This document shows, in pieces, positions 32,053 through 43,000 of a stretch of DNA of 64,000 bases (positions are counted from its first letter, which is position 1; every line of letters starts with the position of its first letter). The notes beneath the pieces were generated by a model that saw only the letters and a list, made by a program, of their open reading frames with translations, was not told where the DNA came from and did not search any database. Source of the stretch: Nothophaeocryptopus gaeumannii (Eukaryota; Ascomycota; Dothideomycetes; Mycosphaerellales; Mycosphaerellaceae); NCBI GenBank assembly GCA_031771865.1, contig JASISA010000001.1:1488001-1552000 (forward strand), written 5' to 3'. Position numbers and translations under genes: made by a program.

Positions 32053-33180
32053 TCAATCTCTCCAATTGATGAGAACCTCATCAGTCCTAAAGCGCTGAGT
32101 GCACATCGTATCTTCCAGCTTGGTTCGGTAGCCCATCTCATAAGCCAGAAGTCCAGCATGAGCGATCATGATGCCGTTGTCAATGCAAAACCGCTCGTCT
32201 GTGGCAAATACGCTTCCTCCTCTCTCGCTTGCCATCAGTCCCATCATCTCTTGCAGTCGAATATTGCATCCAACGCCTCCTACGATAAGCACCTGTTGAC
32301 TGCCAACGTGTGCCATCGCTCGCTCTGTTATCTCCACCAGCATAGCAAATACCGTCTCTTGCAAAGTGAAGCAGAGGTCTCCCTTTGTAATCTGTTTCCC
32401 AGTCTCCGGATCCTTCCAATCTGTACCCAACTTGGCAGCCATCTCTTCCACTCTCGCCAAAATGCCAGAGAAAGATACGTCCATACCTTTCACAGCATAT
32501 GGCAGCTCCAGTAGCACCTTGCCCTGCTTCGCCAGTTGCTCAATGTTATACCCGGGCGCCGGGTCATTCGGTATCTCCAAGACTCTTGCGAACCTATCCA
32601 AGCAGTTGCCCACCGCAATGTCCAACGCCTCCCCAAATATCCTGTATCTCTGCGCTGAATACGCTATAACTTGTGTGTTCCCTCCACTCACATATAGCAC
32701 GACCGGATTTTGAGCTCCAGTGATTGCCCTTCCCATCTCAATATGTCCAACACAGTGGTTCACGCCCACCAACGGCTTGTCCCACAACTGGCTCAGCATC
32801 CTCGCAGCGATCGCCACGCTGCTCAAAGGCGCTCCCATACCAGGTCCTTGTGTGAAGCATATACAGTCGATGTCTTCGATTTGGACGTTGGCTTGCTTTA
32901 TTGCTTGCTTTACTAGCCTGACTACCCATCTTCGGTGGTGTGCTGCTGTGTCTTTCGGAAGGAAGCCAGTGCCGGGAGGAGAGTTGTAGGTATGCCGCAG
33001 ATTTGATAGTATTTGCACAGGCTGCGAGTCGACCTTTTGTCGCGCGATATATGAGGCTTCATCGTCTGAGTGGGCGCTATCGTGCGGTGATGGCGGGTCG
33101 TTCAGTTGTGAGTCGGGATGGAGGATTACACCGACGCCCAGCTTATTGGCAGAGCCCTCAAGACCCAGTGCGATCGGCAT
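32053..33180 (-). CDS. KAE1: KEOPS complex tRNA t6A threonylcarbamoyltransferase Kae1 (OSGEP)
   Basis: Catalytic subunit of KEOPS, which makes N6-threonylcarbamoyladenosine at tRNA position 37 in the cytosol. Single exon, 375 residues. ASKHA-fold motifs: ALGLEGSANKLGVGVI at the start, FLPKDTAAHHRRWV (metal-binding His pair), CFTQGPGMGAPLSSVAIAAR, LVGVNHCVGHIEMGR (third metal His), VLYVSGGNTQVIAY, GEALDIAVGNCLDRFAR, and VGGVGCNIRLQEMM near the C-terminus. There is a fungal-type spacer (DPPSPHDSAHSDDEAS) after the first strand. The bacterial/mitochondrial paralogue Qri7 is excluded by the Kae1-type HHRR and by the lack of a presequence. Head to head with the BAR gene (347 bp apart). Confidence 0.95.
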   Translation of the reverse strand: MPIALGLEGSANKLGVGVILHPDSQLNDPPSPHDSAHSDDEASYIARQKVDSQPVQILSNLRHTYNSPPGTGFLPKDTAAHHRRWVVRLVKQAIKQANVQIEDIDCICFTQGPGMGAPLSSVAIAARMLSQLWDKPLVGVNHCVGHIEMGRAITGAQNPVVLYVSGGNTQVIAYSAQRYRIFGEALDIAVGNCLDRFARVLEIPNDPAPGYNIEQLAKQGKVLLELPYAVKGMDVSFSGILARVEEMAAKLGTDWKDPETGKQITKGDLCFTLQETVFAMLVEITERAMAHVGSQQVLIVGGVGCNIRLQEMMGLMASERGGSVFATDERFCIDNGIMIAHAGLLAYEMGYRTKLEDTMCTQRFRTDEVLINWRD

Positions 33181-33527
33181 GATGGAGGATTCCTGAGTTC
33201 GATATGGGTCTAAATTGGGAGAGTAGCTTGGAGGTACATCTTGAAGGAGCGGCGGTAGTCTAGCATGTGAAAGTCAAAGGCCGTGCGAAGCCACTTCTTG
33301 GCGCTTCATGACGTGGAAAGATCGGGACGCGGATCCCGACTCACAGCCACATTGAAGCTGCAACCTGCGAGGGACAAACATCCTCAAACAACACTTGCCT
33401 GACCACACTCACACGCCAATTCGTACTGACCGCGACAGCCGGTCACAGCAATCAATCACCGCTCAATACCCTGTCACACTTATTTCCAAATCCTGCACCA
33501 CAGTTTAACCAGCAGCAACCGCCCACC
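33181..33527. promoter_or_regulatory. Shared divergent upstream region of KAE1 and BAR gene
   Basis: 347 bp between divergent ATGs; both promoters must lie here. No gene supported and no motif assigned. Confidence 0.5.
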
Positions 33528-35478
33528 ATGTCGTGGTCCGGCTTCAAGAAGAATGTCAGTGGAAGAAAGCAAGGCGGCTTAGGACATGAGCAGGACTAAT
33601 AGATGCAAAGGTCGGGCGAGCGACGACGCAAGTCATGATGAAGACGGGTCACGTCGAGAAGACCAGCGATCGTGAATACGAAGTCGAAGAACGCCGATAC
33701 CGCACACTCGAATCGGCCTCGTTGCGACTGCAGAAGGAAGCGAAGGGCTACCTCGACAGCCTGCGCGCCATGACTGCCAGCCAAATGCGAATCGCCGAAA
33801 CTATCGACGCCTTCTATGGGGACAGTGGAGCAAGTGACGGTGTAAGCAGGAGCTACAAGCAAGCCGTTGAAGATCTCGACGCCGAGACTGTCAAAGCGCT
33901 TGATGGGCCATACAGGTGTGTCACCCAAGACCCGGAGATGTTGGACTTGGTGTTGTTCGATCAAGAGCTGGGAATATACGACTACGATGTCTTGGCCGAG
34001 ATTGAGGCAGAGCTCAACTTCAAGGCCGGCAAGAAACGAACGTACACCAAGGAGGTTTATACGGAGGAAACACAGGGAGCATATCAGCTCATTGAATATG
34101 TCTACAGGACTACCGTGCTGGAGCCCATCAACCGCTTTTGCGCGTACTTTCCCGACATCAACGAATGTGAGTTGCGAATCCCTTGCCCATCAGCATGAGC
34201 ACTTACTGACTGCTTCCAGGCATCAAGAAGCGCAACCACAAAATGCTTGACTACGATTCTATGCGAAGCAAAGTCAAGAGGCTGGTAGAAAAGCCAGACA
34301 AGGATCCCACTAAGCTGCCACGCGCGGAGAAGGAGGCTGAAATGGTAATGGACGCTGCTTCTTTTCTTCGCACTAGCCATCTTTACGACACCTTTCCCAA
34401 CTTTGGCGATGAAGACTTGAAAATTGCATCTCCCCCAAAAGCGCTTGATGGGCTCAAGCACAAGAAATTAGCCAAGCTCCAGGCTGACGAGGACGCGGCA
34501 TTGCAAAGCGTGGGCGGGTACGGACTGCGGCGAAGCTCCAGCATTATGAGTCGAGTCACTCGGGTCAGCAGCCTCGTGCGCAACTCCATTTGGAGCGCAA
34601 CACCGGCGACACCGACTGAGGCGCTTTCTGAATACAACTCGGAGGACGGTCTGTATCCACCACCAAGTCCTGGTGCCGAATCGAAGAGAAGTTCTGTGGC
34701 CTCAACCCGTCATCCTGGCGCTTTCGACCATATGCCAGTCCTCCACGAAGCCTCTGCCGAAGGACCGCTCAAATCTGAACCGCCATCGTCACCAAGTCCA
34801 ACTGGCAGCCGGAGCGCCGCCATGCGTCACCTCCTGGGATGCGAGAGCCCCAGTCCGACCGCCCGCCACGCGAGCATGCCTGTCCAGTCGATGCGCATCT
34901 CCCCTCGCATTGCTTCATCGCGCGTTTTCACCCCAAAGCAGAAGGACACTGCCACTCGCACGCGCAGCGATACTGCAAGCACTGACAAGACCGTGACCCC
35001 AATGTCACGCAAGACCAGCACTGACAGCAGTCGCACTGTTCGCTCTCGTTTGCGCACTCACACACCATCACCATTCTTCAACCCGTCAGAGTTGGAGGAC
35101 ATCATGCAGCCAGTCAAGGAGCAATTCATCAAACAGTGCACTGACGAACTCGCACAGGCCAAGCAAGCGTACGAACAGTTGAACCAGCAACTGACGGACG
35201 AGCTGCCGCAATTGATCGATCTTCGGTAAGGATATGACAACTATGAGAATGAAGCACTTCCTACTGACTTGACCAGCGTACCATACCTCGACCCTTCATT
35301 CGAAGCCCTCGTGAAGATTCAATTACGATTCTGTGCCGAGGCGTACAGCCGAATGGCTCAAGTACAACAATACCTCGATGCCTCCACACGGGACCAATAT
35401 GCCAGTGGTGACTTAGATGCGAGGGTGGAAGACGTTCTGGGCCAGATCAGAGAGCTCAGCATTGCGGGTACTGTTTAG
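33528..35478 (+). CDS. Rvs161/Hob3-type BAR domain protein with large internal insertion
   Basis: Membrane-curving BAR protein for endocytosis and actin patches. Exons 33528-33554, 33611-34166, 34220-35225, 35277-35478 give 596 residues; Rvs161/Hob3 proteins are about 265. MSWSGFKKN, VGRATTQVMMKTGHVEKTSD, REYEVEERRYRTLE, LQKEAKGYLDSLRAMTASQ and RIAETIDAFYGD open the BAR domain, CIKKRNHKMLDYDSMR and KLVEKPDKDPTKLPRAEKEA continue it. Then about 270 residues rich in Ser/Thr/Pro intervene (237-506) before AYEQLNQQLTDELPQLIDLR, VPYLDPSFEALVKIQLRFCA and the ending LSIAGTV, which are standard. All introns are 51-56 nt, and the insertion sits inside the long third exon without stops, so it looks translated. 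Confidence 0.88.
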
Positions 35479-35886
35479 GAGAGAGTCAAAGGTGGTATGG
35501 GATTGTTGTAGTAATGTGCATGGCAAGGAAGTTACTGGGAGCATGATATTACACGAGAACTACGTCTTCTACGAGTCTCCAAGAATCGAGTCTACTCATC
35601 TTCAAGTTGTTCATCAAGGTCTCTCCGCGTCTTCCTCACAGCCGTCGTGACATGTTCGTGGAGCGAAGGAGGGAATCCTTGCAAACTTAAAACGCGCGCA
35701 CAGACTCTGCATGGACTTCGGCTTCGAAGAACTTCAGTTTCGCGATCGCCACGACCAGCATCTTCACGCACATCTTCAACTTGTCGCAACCACTGGACAT
35801 CACCTCCCTTACCCGCTGAATATCTCTGCGAGCGATCCCGCCGACCATATCACGTACATGCCAAAGTCGGAGGAGGCGACAAAAAG
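35479..35886. other. Head-to-tail spacer
   Basis: Between the BAR gene and SF3A3/PRP9, both on +. An open frame (35647-36165) overlaps the start of the next gene in another frame and is not credible. Presumed UTRs and promoter. Confidence 0.55.
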
Positions 35887-37489
35887 ATGATCTACGAAGA
35901 CCTCCGCTCAATACACGAGGACGTGGAGAGGTTAGAGGCGGGCATAGCTGACAGAGTACTCGAAGATCCTAAACACGTGTGTATACACCGGAGCACATCA
36001 CTTACGCGACAGAGCTCACAACTCACAGATCCGCAGTCGACTGATCCGCGACCACGAAATCTCGAACTTCCTCCAACGCATCCAGACACAGTCACAGCGC
36101 GCCGTCCAGATCTACGCAGATCAAGAAAACCGAACGAGAGAGATCCAATCGATAAGCACTGGTGACCCCTACGCTTCTTTCTACGACGAATTAGGTAAGA
36201 TCAAGGACTTCCACAAGCGGTATCCGAATGAGCCAGTCGAGAACTTGGAGAGAGCATACAAGAGACCTGAAAATGGCGGGCCACCTGGTGGATTCGCAGG
36301 CGATATCGATACCATATTCACGGGCGAGGAAGCGTTCGGCCGCTTCTTCGATCTTACCATGCTACACGAGGAATACCTGAACTTGCCAGGCGTCAAAGGC
36401 GTGCGCAAGTTGACATACCTGCAATATCTCGACAACTTCGACCAATTCACGCCGCCCAAATGTATCATCAGTCGACAAGACAAGATGATCGATCAGTACT
36501 TCTCCTACGTCGGATCACTCGCACGATATCTCGAAGCCTTCATGCGACGGATAAAACCGCTGGAAGATCTGGACAAGCTCTTCAAGACATTCGATGAGGA
36601 ATTCGAGAAGGAGTGGGATGAGGACAAGGTGCCCGGGTGGGAAGCAAAGAAGGCTCAGACGAACGGCAGTGCAAATGGACCAGCGACAGAAGGCACAGGT
36701 GAAGGCATCTGGTGCGCAGATTGCCAAAAAGAGTTCGGAAATGAGAACACATACCGAGCGCACTTGACAGGCAAGAAGCACATCAAGAACGCCCAGGCGA
36801 GGGAGAAGAAGCAGGAGAACGGGGACATGGAGATGACGAATGGCGCATCAGCCGGAGCCGCTCCGTTCGCAAGACCGAAGGAACGTGCAGTCGCGGAGCG
36901 CGAGCATCGTGTTCGCAAGCTTGCTGCCAACATGCAGACCGAGCGAGAAGATACACGGGTAAACGTGGAGCGCAAACTCGGCATGACAGATAAGGAACGA
37001 CAACAAGAACTCGCAGCGCTATTTGCTGAAGACATGGAGGTTGCGGGGACTGCGGGAGGCGATGGAGAGGAAGATGATGACGACGAAGAGAAGGTATACA
37101 ACCCGCTCAAGCTGCCTCTGGCCTGGGACGGCAAGCCCATTCCATTTTGGCTGTACAAGCTGCATGGTCTCGGTGTAGAGTTCCCTTGCGAAATCTGCGG
37201 CAACTACGTCTACATGGGTCGAAGAGCTTTCGATAAGCACTTCTCAGAGCAGCGACACGTCTACGGTCTGCAATGTTTGGGCATCACGAAGACAACTGGT
37301 CTGTTCCGCGAGATCACCAAGATTGAGGAAGCCGAGAAGCTTTGGGAGAAGCTGGAGCGCGATCGTCAACGAGACTTGGAGAAGAAGGGTGGTGCTGATG
37401 GAGAGGGTGTCGTGGAGATGGAGGATGCCCAGGGCAATGTCATGCCGAAGAAGGTCTACGAAGACTTGGCCAGATCTGGTCTGCTGTGA
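35887..37489 (+). CDS. PRP9: Splicing factor SF3a subunit 3 (SF3a60/Prp9)
   Basis: U2 snRNP SF3a subunit needed for prespliceosome formation. Exons 35887-35976 and 36029-37489 (52-nt intron) give 516 residues. N-terminal helices (DLRSIHEDVERLEAGIADRV, RLIRDHEISNFLQRIQTQSQ), the SF3a60-type YASFYDELGKIKDFHKRYPN, and LTYLQYLDNFDQF are present. A C2H2 finger WCADCQKEFGNENTYRAHL-x-GKKH lies at about 185, and the C-terminal matrin-type finger PCEICGNYVYMGRRAFDKHF, followed by SEQRHVYGLQCLGI, is highly conserved. An acidic EEDDDDEEK stretch precedes it. Start chosen at 35887 because the first helix begins there. Confidence 0.95.
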
Positions 37490-38094
37490 TGTGATTGAGG
37501 AAAGGCACAAAGCATGCACACGACCAGGATCTGACTGACGATGCCGCGATATTGGTACTCAAGCGGCTTTCCGGCTTCATGTGGCCGCACTATGAGCTTA
37601 CCTTGCGGGATCTCTGAGTCTCAGAACTGCGTACAGTACTCCAGGCACCGCGATTACAATCACGCACCGCGGCATTGTATAGGATATGCAGCACTGCAGA
37701 GCTCGACGTTGAATAGAGCTGGGGCTAATGCTAGCAGACGTCGTCGTTCAACAGTCGCGTACTCTATCGCGTGAGCATTTTCAAGATCGCCGAGCATTGG
37801 AATGTAGCAAAAGTGAGTTGCTTGTCACCTGAAGATCCCTTTCCCTTACCTTACCGCTCATGTTCTTCGTAAGCATTGCGCATTTCGTATCCGCCGCATA
37901 TACCCCGGCATTGCGATAGCTGTGGGTGAGAGCTCTCCCGCTTCGGTGGAACCCGACTTTCGCAAGCCGTCGGACGGGCTGTCGACGCATCATTCGTTTT
38001 GGCACCAAGGTCTTGACCGAAAGTTTGCTGAGCGCCCTACTAACAAACCACTTTTAGAGATCAAAGCCACATTGGCCAAAATCGAACCACGAAG
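37490..38094. other. Intergenic, nothing supported
   Basis: About 600 bp between SF3A3/PRP9 and the dehydratase gene, both on +. Only short frames; presumed terminator and promoter. Confidence 0.55.
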
Positions 38095-39189
38095 ATGCCT
38101 TGCACACCCGCAATATCTTCCATGTCCCTTGGCAGGGCATGGGAGCACGCACTCTTCAACAAACTCCAGGAAGCTTCATCCGCTGGCTTCAAAGGTGTCG
38201 AGATCTTCTACGAGGACTTAGCGTACCTGGCAACTACGTACGAGGGAGGCTCGAAAGGCGAGCACGCTGGCACGCCGACTCGCGAAGACCTCCGGAAAGC
38301 CGCCACCGAGGTTCGAGACTGGTGTCTGGATTTCAACCTTGGCGTGGTGTGTCTGCAGCCTTTTCAGGGATATGGAGCACTCAAAGACCGACAAGCCCAC
38401 GCAAAAAAGCTGGAAGAGCTGGAGTTCTGGCTCGAGCTCTGCCGAATCCTAGGAACAGACATGATCCTGACCCCCTCCTCCTTCCTCCCCAAAGAAGAAC
38501 TCACAGACTCCGAGGACCTTATCGTCAAAGACATGACCCAAGCTGCCAACCTCGCCGCAAAGCAGGACCCTCCAATACGACTAGCGTACGAAAATCTCGC
38601 CTGGGGAACCTACATCAACAGATGGGAACAAGTCTACTCCATCGTGACAAAAGTCAACCTCCCCAATTTCGGGATTTGTATCGATACTTTCAATATCTGT
38701 GGGGGCATTTGGGCGGACCCGGAGAGGGAAGACGGGAAAGTTGAGAATGCGGATGCGATTCTTGAGGAATCCCTCGCTCGCCTCAAGGAGACCGTAGACG
38801 TGAAGAAGATATTCTTTATTCAACTCATCGACGCCGAGAAGCTGTCTCCTCCGGTAGGTCCTGCCCATCCTTTCTATGACGCTTCGCAGCCGGCTCGGAT
38901 GTCGTGGTCGAGGAACGCGAGATGTTTTGCGTATGAGGAAGGGTATTTACCGCTGTACGATTTAGCCAAGGTTCTGTTCGAGGATTTGAGATTTGAGGGC
39001 TGGGTTAGTATGGAGTTATTTTGTAAAGAGATCACGGAGGCTAGGGAGGAGGTGCCGAGGGAGTTTGCGAAGAAGGGATTCGAGAGTTGGAGGCATTTGA
39101 GGGAAGAGTTCAAGCTTGGGGGAGGGAGAGAGAGGCCGCCAGGGATGTATAGGATGGCTAGTGGTTTCGGAAACGTGCTGGATTTTTAA
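38095..39189 (+). CDS. qutC: 3-dehydroshikimate dehydratase (quinate pathway type)
   Basis: Converts 3-dehydroshikimate to protocatechuate, feeding quinate/shikimate into the beta-ketoadipate route. Single exon, 364 residues, with the family start MPCTPAISSMSLGRAWEHAL and the TIM-barrel blocks GFKGVEIFYEDL, LGVVCLQPFQGYG, LGTDMILTPSSF, RLAYENLAWG, FGICIDTFNICGGIWADP, FFIQLIDAEKLSPP and GWVSMELFCKEI. The Glu (AYENL), Asp (CIDTF), Gln (FIQL) and Glu (MELF) match the metal ligands expected for this xylose-isomerase-like fold. No other quinate-pathway gene (dehydrogenase, dehydroquinase, permease, regulator) is visible nearby, so it is not in a qut/qa cluster within this window. Confidence 0.9.
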   Translation: MPCTPAISSMSLGRAWEHALFNKLQEASSAGFKGVEIFYEDLAYLATTYEGGSKGEHAGTPTREDLRKAATEVRDWCLDFNLGVVCLQPFQGYGALKDRQAHAKKLEELEFWLELCRILGTDMILTPSSFLPKEELTDSEDLIVKDMTQAANLAAKQDPPIRLAYENLAWGTYINRWEQVYSIVTKVNLPNFGICIDTFNICGGIWADPEREDGKVENADAILEESLARLKETVDVKKIFFIQLIDAEKLSPPVGPAHPFYDASQPARMSWSRNARCFAYEEGYLPLYDLAKVLFEDLRFEGWVSMELFCKEITEAREEVPREFAKKGFESWRHLREEFKLGGGRERPPGMYRMASGFGNVLDF

Positions 39190-40059
39190 AGGAGAGGGTA
39201 ATGTAATGGGCTGTCTCCAATCACCTCGACTGGTATCTTGAAGCACTCTTCGTTGACGAGTTCCAGAGCTTGAGGGAACTCGATCGAGCTGACTTCCGCC
39301 TTCGAGGTCTCTGGATTTCCTTGTCGTGGACTCACAGACTTGTTTGTCAGACAAGTGGCGAGGGATTAGTACCGGCTGCAGTGTTTCCCTTGCAGTAAAG
39401 ATGACAGAGGGTAAATAACCGCTGAACCGTGAGTACTGACACCGTCACTCGCATCAGCATCATCGTCTTTAGAGGCTCGCCAATCGACAGCACGAACAAC
39501 GGACACACAGTTCTCTGCGTGAGCACCCACGCCTCTGACAAACCTCTACCAGCTCATATCATAGGGCACATAGGAGACTACAAAATTGAAGTTCGTCAGG
39601 ACACCGATCCAAGGACGAGCGAAAATTTTCTCGAGAGAGTTGATGTAGACATGATGCCTGACGTGGAGGTCACTAGAGCAGATGTGCTGAGGGCATTGGA
39701 GGACATGAAATGGACAATGGTGTTTTGGGGTTGACTCGTCAGGTTTAGATCGGTGAGTTGCTGGAGGAAGTGAAGCATCTGGAGTTGATATCAGCGGCTG
39801 CCAACGACAAGGCTTTGGACCAGATAGCACATATGCTTGAAAAAGGGGGCGGAGGATGAAAGAGGATTGATTACGGAACGAATGTCCGCTGTTGAATCAT
39901 CACGATCTTGCTGATTCCCACTACAGCTAAGCTTGAGTCCATAAACAGATGTTCTGATCAACTAGTGAGCCCTAGAATCCGGTGAACCATCGAGACTTCC
40001 CATCCAGTCGATCAAACGTATGAGAGCGAATCCGCTTTGCCACCAGAGGCGGTGCTTCC
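39190..40059 (+). other. Spacer with small hypothetical ORF (39429-39734)
   Basis: An open frame of 101 codons begins MSTDTVTRISIIVFRGSPID and includes HIIGHIGDYKIEVRQDTD; a second frame after its stop reads GELLEEVKHLELISAANDKA. Together these could be a small cytosolic protein of a fungal hypothetical family with a missed intron or a broken frame near 39735-39750, but no standard intron of normal size joins them. Function unknown. The rest of the spacer shows nothing. Confidence 0.35.
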
Positions 40060-43000
40060 TTAGAGTCTCATTTCCTGCTGAGTGTTCTTGCGTATTGTTT
40101 CCAACATGATCCTGCAGCTGTCAGCTCGTGAATTGCGTCGCAAATATGATATCTCACCATGAGCACTTGCTGTGGAGTTGTAGTTTGATGGTCGCAATCT
40201 CTGACCGGCCCGCAATGGTGAAGCCATAGCTGTTCTCCAATAGGAGCCAGCTCTTGCTAAAGTACAAGACGCTCCTGGAGAAGATCGAGCATTGCTCATA
40301 GCGTGCTCGAGCGGGACAATGTTGGCGGCATTCATTAAATCTTTGCGATGGGGGATTGTCTCTTTGGCTTTCGAGAGGATTTGAGTCAGGTACTAACGAG
40401 GTAGGCAGGGCAGTGTGGTTGATTGTCACAAGCGTCAGGGCTGCTTGCTCGAAGGCGAGGCCAACCATGTTGTCGTGTGATGGCTTGCTGTTGCCGTGAA
40501 CGAAAGCTGTTTCTAATGCCTCGATCCACAAGTATCGATATCCCAACTTTCGAGTTAATTCTACAGCATCCTGCATGATACCGGTCAGCTGTGTAAACGA
40601 TATCTCGTTCCCGTGGAGAGCGAGATCAGTGGCCTCGCTCGTCAGCAATCTTCTTTCCGATTTGCATCTCAACGCAACGAACTCTTCCATAGAAGCATTA
40701 GCTTCAACGAGCCGCACGTAGCCAGTGGTCTCACATGCTACCATAGTCAGTGAGTAATTTGCCCCAACCGGCATCTTTTGAGCACTCTCATATCGCGATT
40801 GAACTATGTCCAATGAAGATTTCACGAGGATGGACATGCCGCCATCTGTGAAAGGGGTGCCACCAGAATTGGACCGCAAAATCCAGATTGGCCTATTTTC
40901 GATGGTGCTCGAAAGATGGACCTGAGCTTCGTGCCACATCTGCAGAAGATTGCAATCGGACAGGTCAGACCGACCGTTGTCTCGGGTGGGTACAGTCGAC
41001 AATTCATGAGTGCCCAGAGAGCCATCCATCTCAACATTAGTTCGAGACCTGTGAGGTAAGGTCCACGGTACTAAGTGTCCCGTTGAGACTTCTTTGTCAA
41101 AATAATGAGCTTCGACTTGAGTCTTGAGTCTGCCGACCAGTCCCTTGAAGTACGTGTTGGACAGACATTTACAACTCCAATGACGGTTTGCTTGCCCGTT
41201 ATCTGGCTGACCAAAGACGTCCCCGTCTAGCAGAAGCCAAGGGTCAATTGGTGAGTCGGCTGTTACTAGCCAAGCCACACACAAGGATAATTCCTTTGCT
41301 TCAGCCTCCAGTCGTAGCGTTGTCCCGTCGCAACGAGCGGAGAGCAGGTGAAGTGGCGAAGAAGGTTCCCATTTAGCGTGAAAGGACTCAGAGGGTTTCT
41401 GGTTTGCGTTCAAACTGTCTTGTACGGTCTCAGTAGCTGCACTTTGAAAGTCATATTCAATTGACAGTCCGTCGTGAATCGCCCCAAGCAAGTAGTCAAC
41501 ATCGATTGCGGTACAGCCATGGCATGTTGGCAAGTCTCCAGGTGTGACTTTCTCTTCCGGGTAGACGGAGTTGTACCCACCACAGAGTGTTTGAACAACG
41601 CCACGAGCAGAGGGTCTTGCAGTCGGATCTTCAGCTAGCATTGCAAGTGTAATGCTTATTGCGCGCTGCTCGCTGAGGGTAGTGGTCGAACCCATAAGTA
41701 ATCGAAGCCAGCGTAACAGCAAAGGTAACTGCTGGTGGTACGTATCGCGCCGATCTGCTGAAGTGTTCTGTATGTGGACGGCAGAGTGTAGGTCTGCAAC
41801 AGTTTTGCCCATGAGGACAGTTGAGAGCTCAGCAAATACGCAGCCTAGTGACCATATGTCTGCACTACGGCCGCGCCTATCTCTCGCCGCTACTTCAGGA
41901 GCACAATACTTTGGCGTCATCAAAGCATCACCGGTTGTTGTCGACTGGTCGTTTGTGAAAGAAAGGGAGGTCCCAAAATCGGTAAGAAGCACCCGGTGGT
42001 TACTGATTAAGACATTCGCGGGCTTTATGTCCTTGTGACGACAATCAAAGCCGTGTATGTGGGCAAGTGCGTCTGCTAAACATGCGAACCACTGTGGAAT
42101 ATGTGGTCTTTCGTCGGGAAAACGATCGGGATGCGCCAGATACTGGCGTAAGTCGTAATCAGCGACTGGCGACATCAAAATGTTGAAGGTGCTTCCTTCG
42201 TAGTAGGCCGCCACAAACTGTGCAATATGAGGATGACTGAATCTCCGCATGACCTCGATTTCATGCAGTTGTCGAGCCCGTAAGGTTCCATCTTCAGTTC
42301 CCGTCTTCATGACGCTCTTCCGAGCGAAGACTTCCGAGCTTGCAGGAAGTCGTTCGCTGTCATATAAGCAGACTTCAACTTTGTCCACAAAGCTGTATGC
42401 GCCAGATCCCAAGGAATGCAAGCGTCGAAAATCCACATGTTTCCGCATCCAGGACAGCACCTTATCTAATTGACCGTATGTGCATGTGAAGTGCGAGCTG
42501 CGCATCGAGGTTTTGATCACTCCCGTCACGATGATGAATAAAGCTGATTGATAAATGGCTTCTACATGGTCCGGTGCGAGGGAGTCACCACAATAGATAT
42601 CGATCCAAAGATACCTCACCCCCATGTCTCGCGTCAGCGCAATTACCTCTGTGAAAAGAGAAGACGTTCCATCCGAGAATAGGTATGAAGTGTCCGCCTG
42701 TCTAGTCGGTAGGCCAGCATCAAGGGCCTTCAGGGCAAGGTAGCGGGCGCCGGGCTCGGCCTCAACGAGGCAACTAGTTTCCACGTCAACCAGCTTGCCT
42801 AAGAGCACGCGAGAAGGCGATCGCACCTTTGGAACCATGGAATCACGAGCGCCGTTCTCTTCCACAGTCTTGTCGCTTGAGAGAACAGTGTGGGTTGATG
42901 TTTGGTGAGTGATCCCGGCGTTACCTCTGTTTCGCAGCGGCTGACGATCGGACGATGTACTGCTTCTGGATGCCGAAGATGCTTGCCGGCGGGTAGGTTT

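Noticed and set aside
32053..33180. Mitochondrial Qri7 instead of Kae1
   Set aside because: No presequence, and the HHRR and GLEGSANK motifs are Kae1-type.
38095..39189. Xylose isomerase-like sugar epimerase as the identity of this TIM-barrel gene
   Set aside because: The start MPCTPAISSMSLGRAW and the ENLAWG/CIDTFNICG blocks fit fungal 3-dehydroshikimate dehydratases better.
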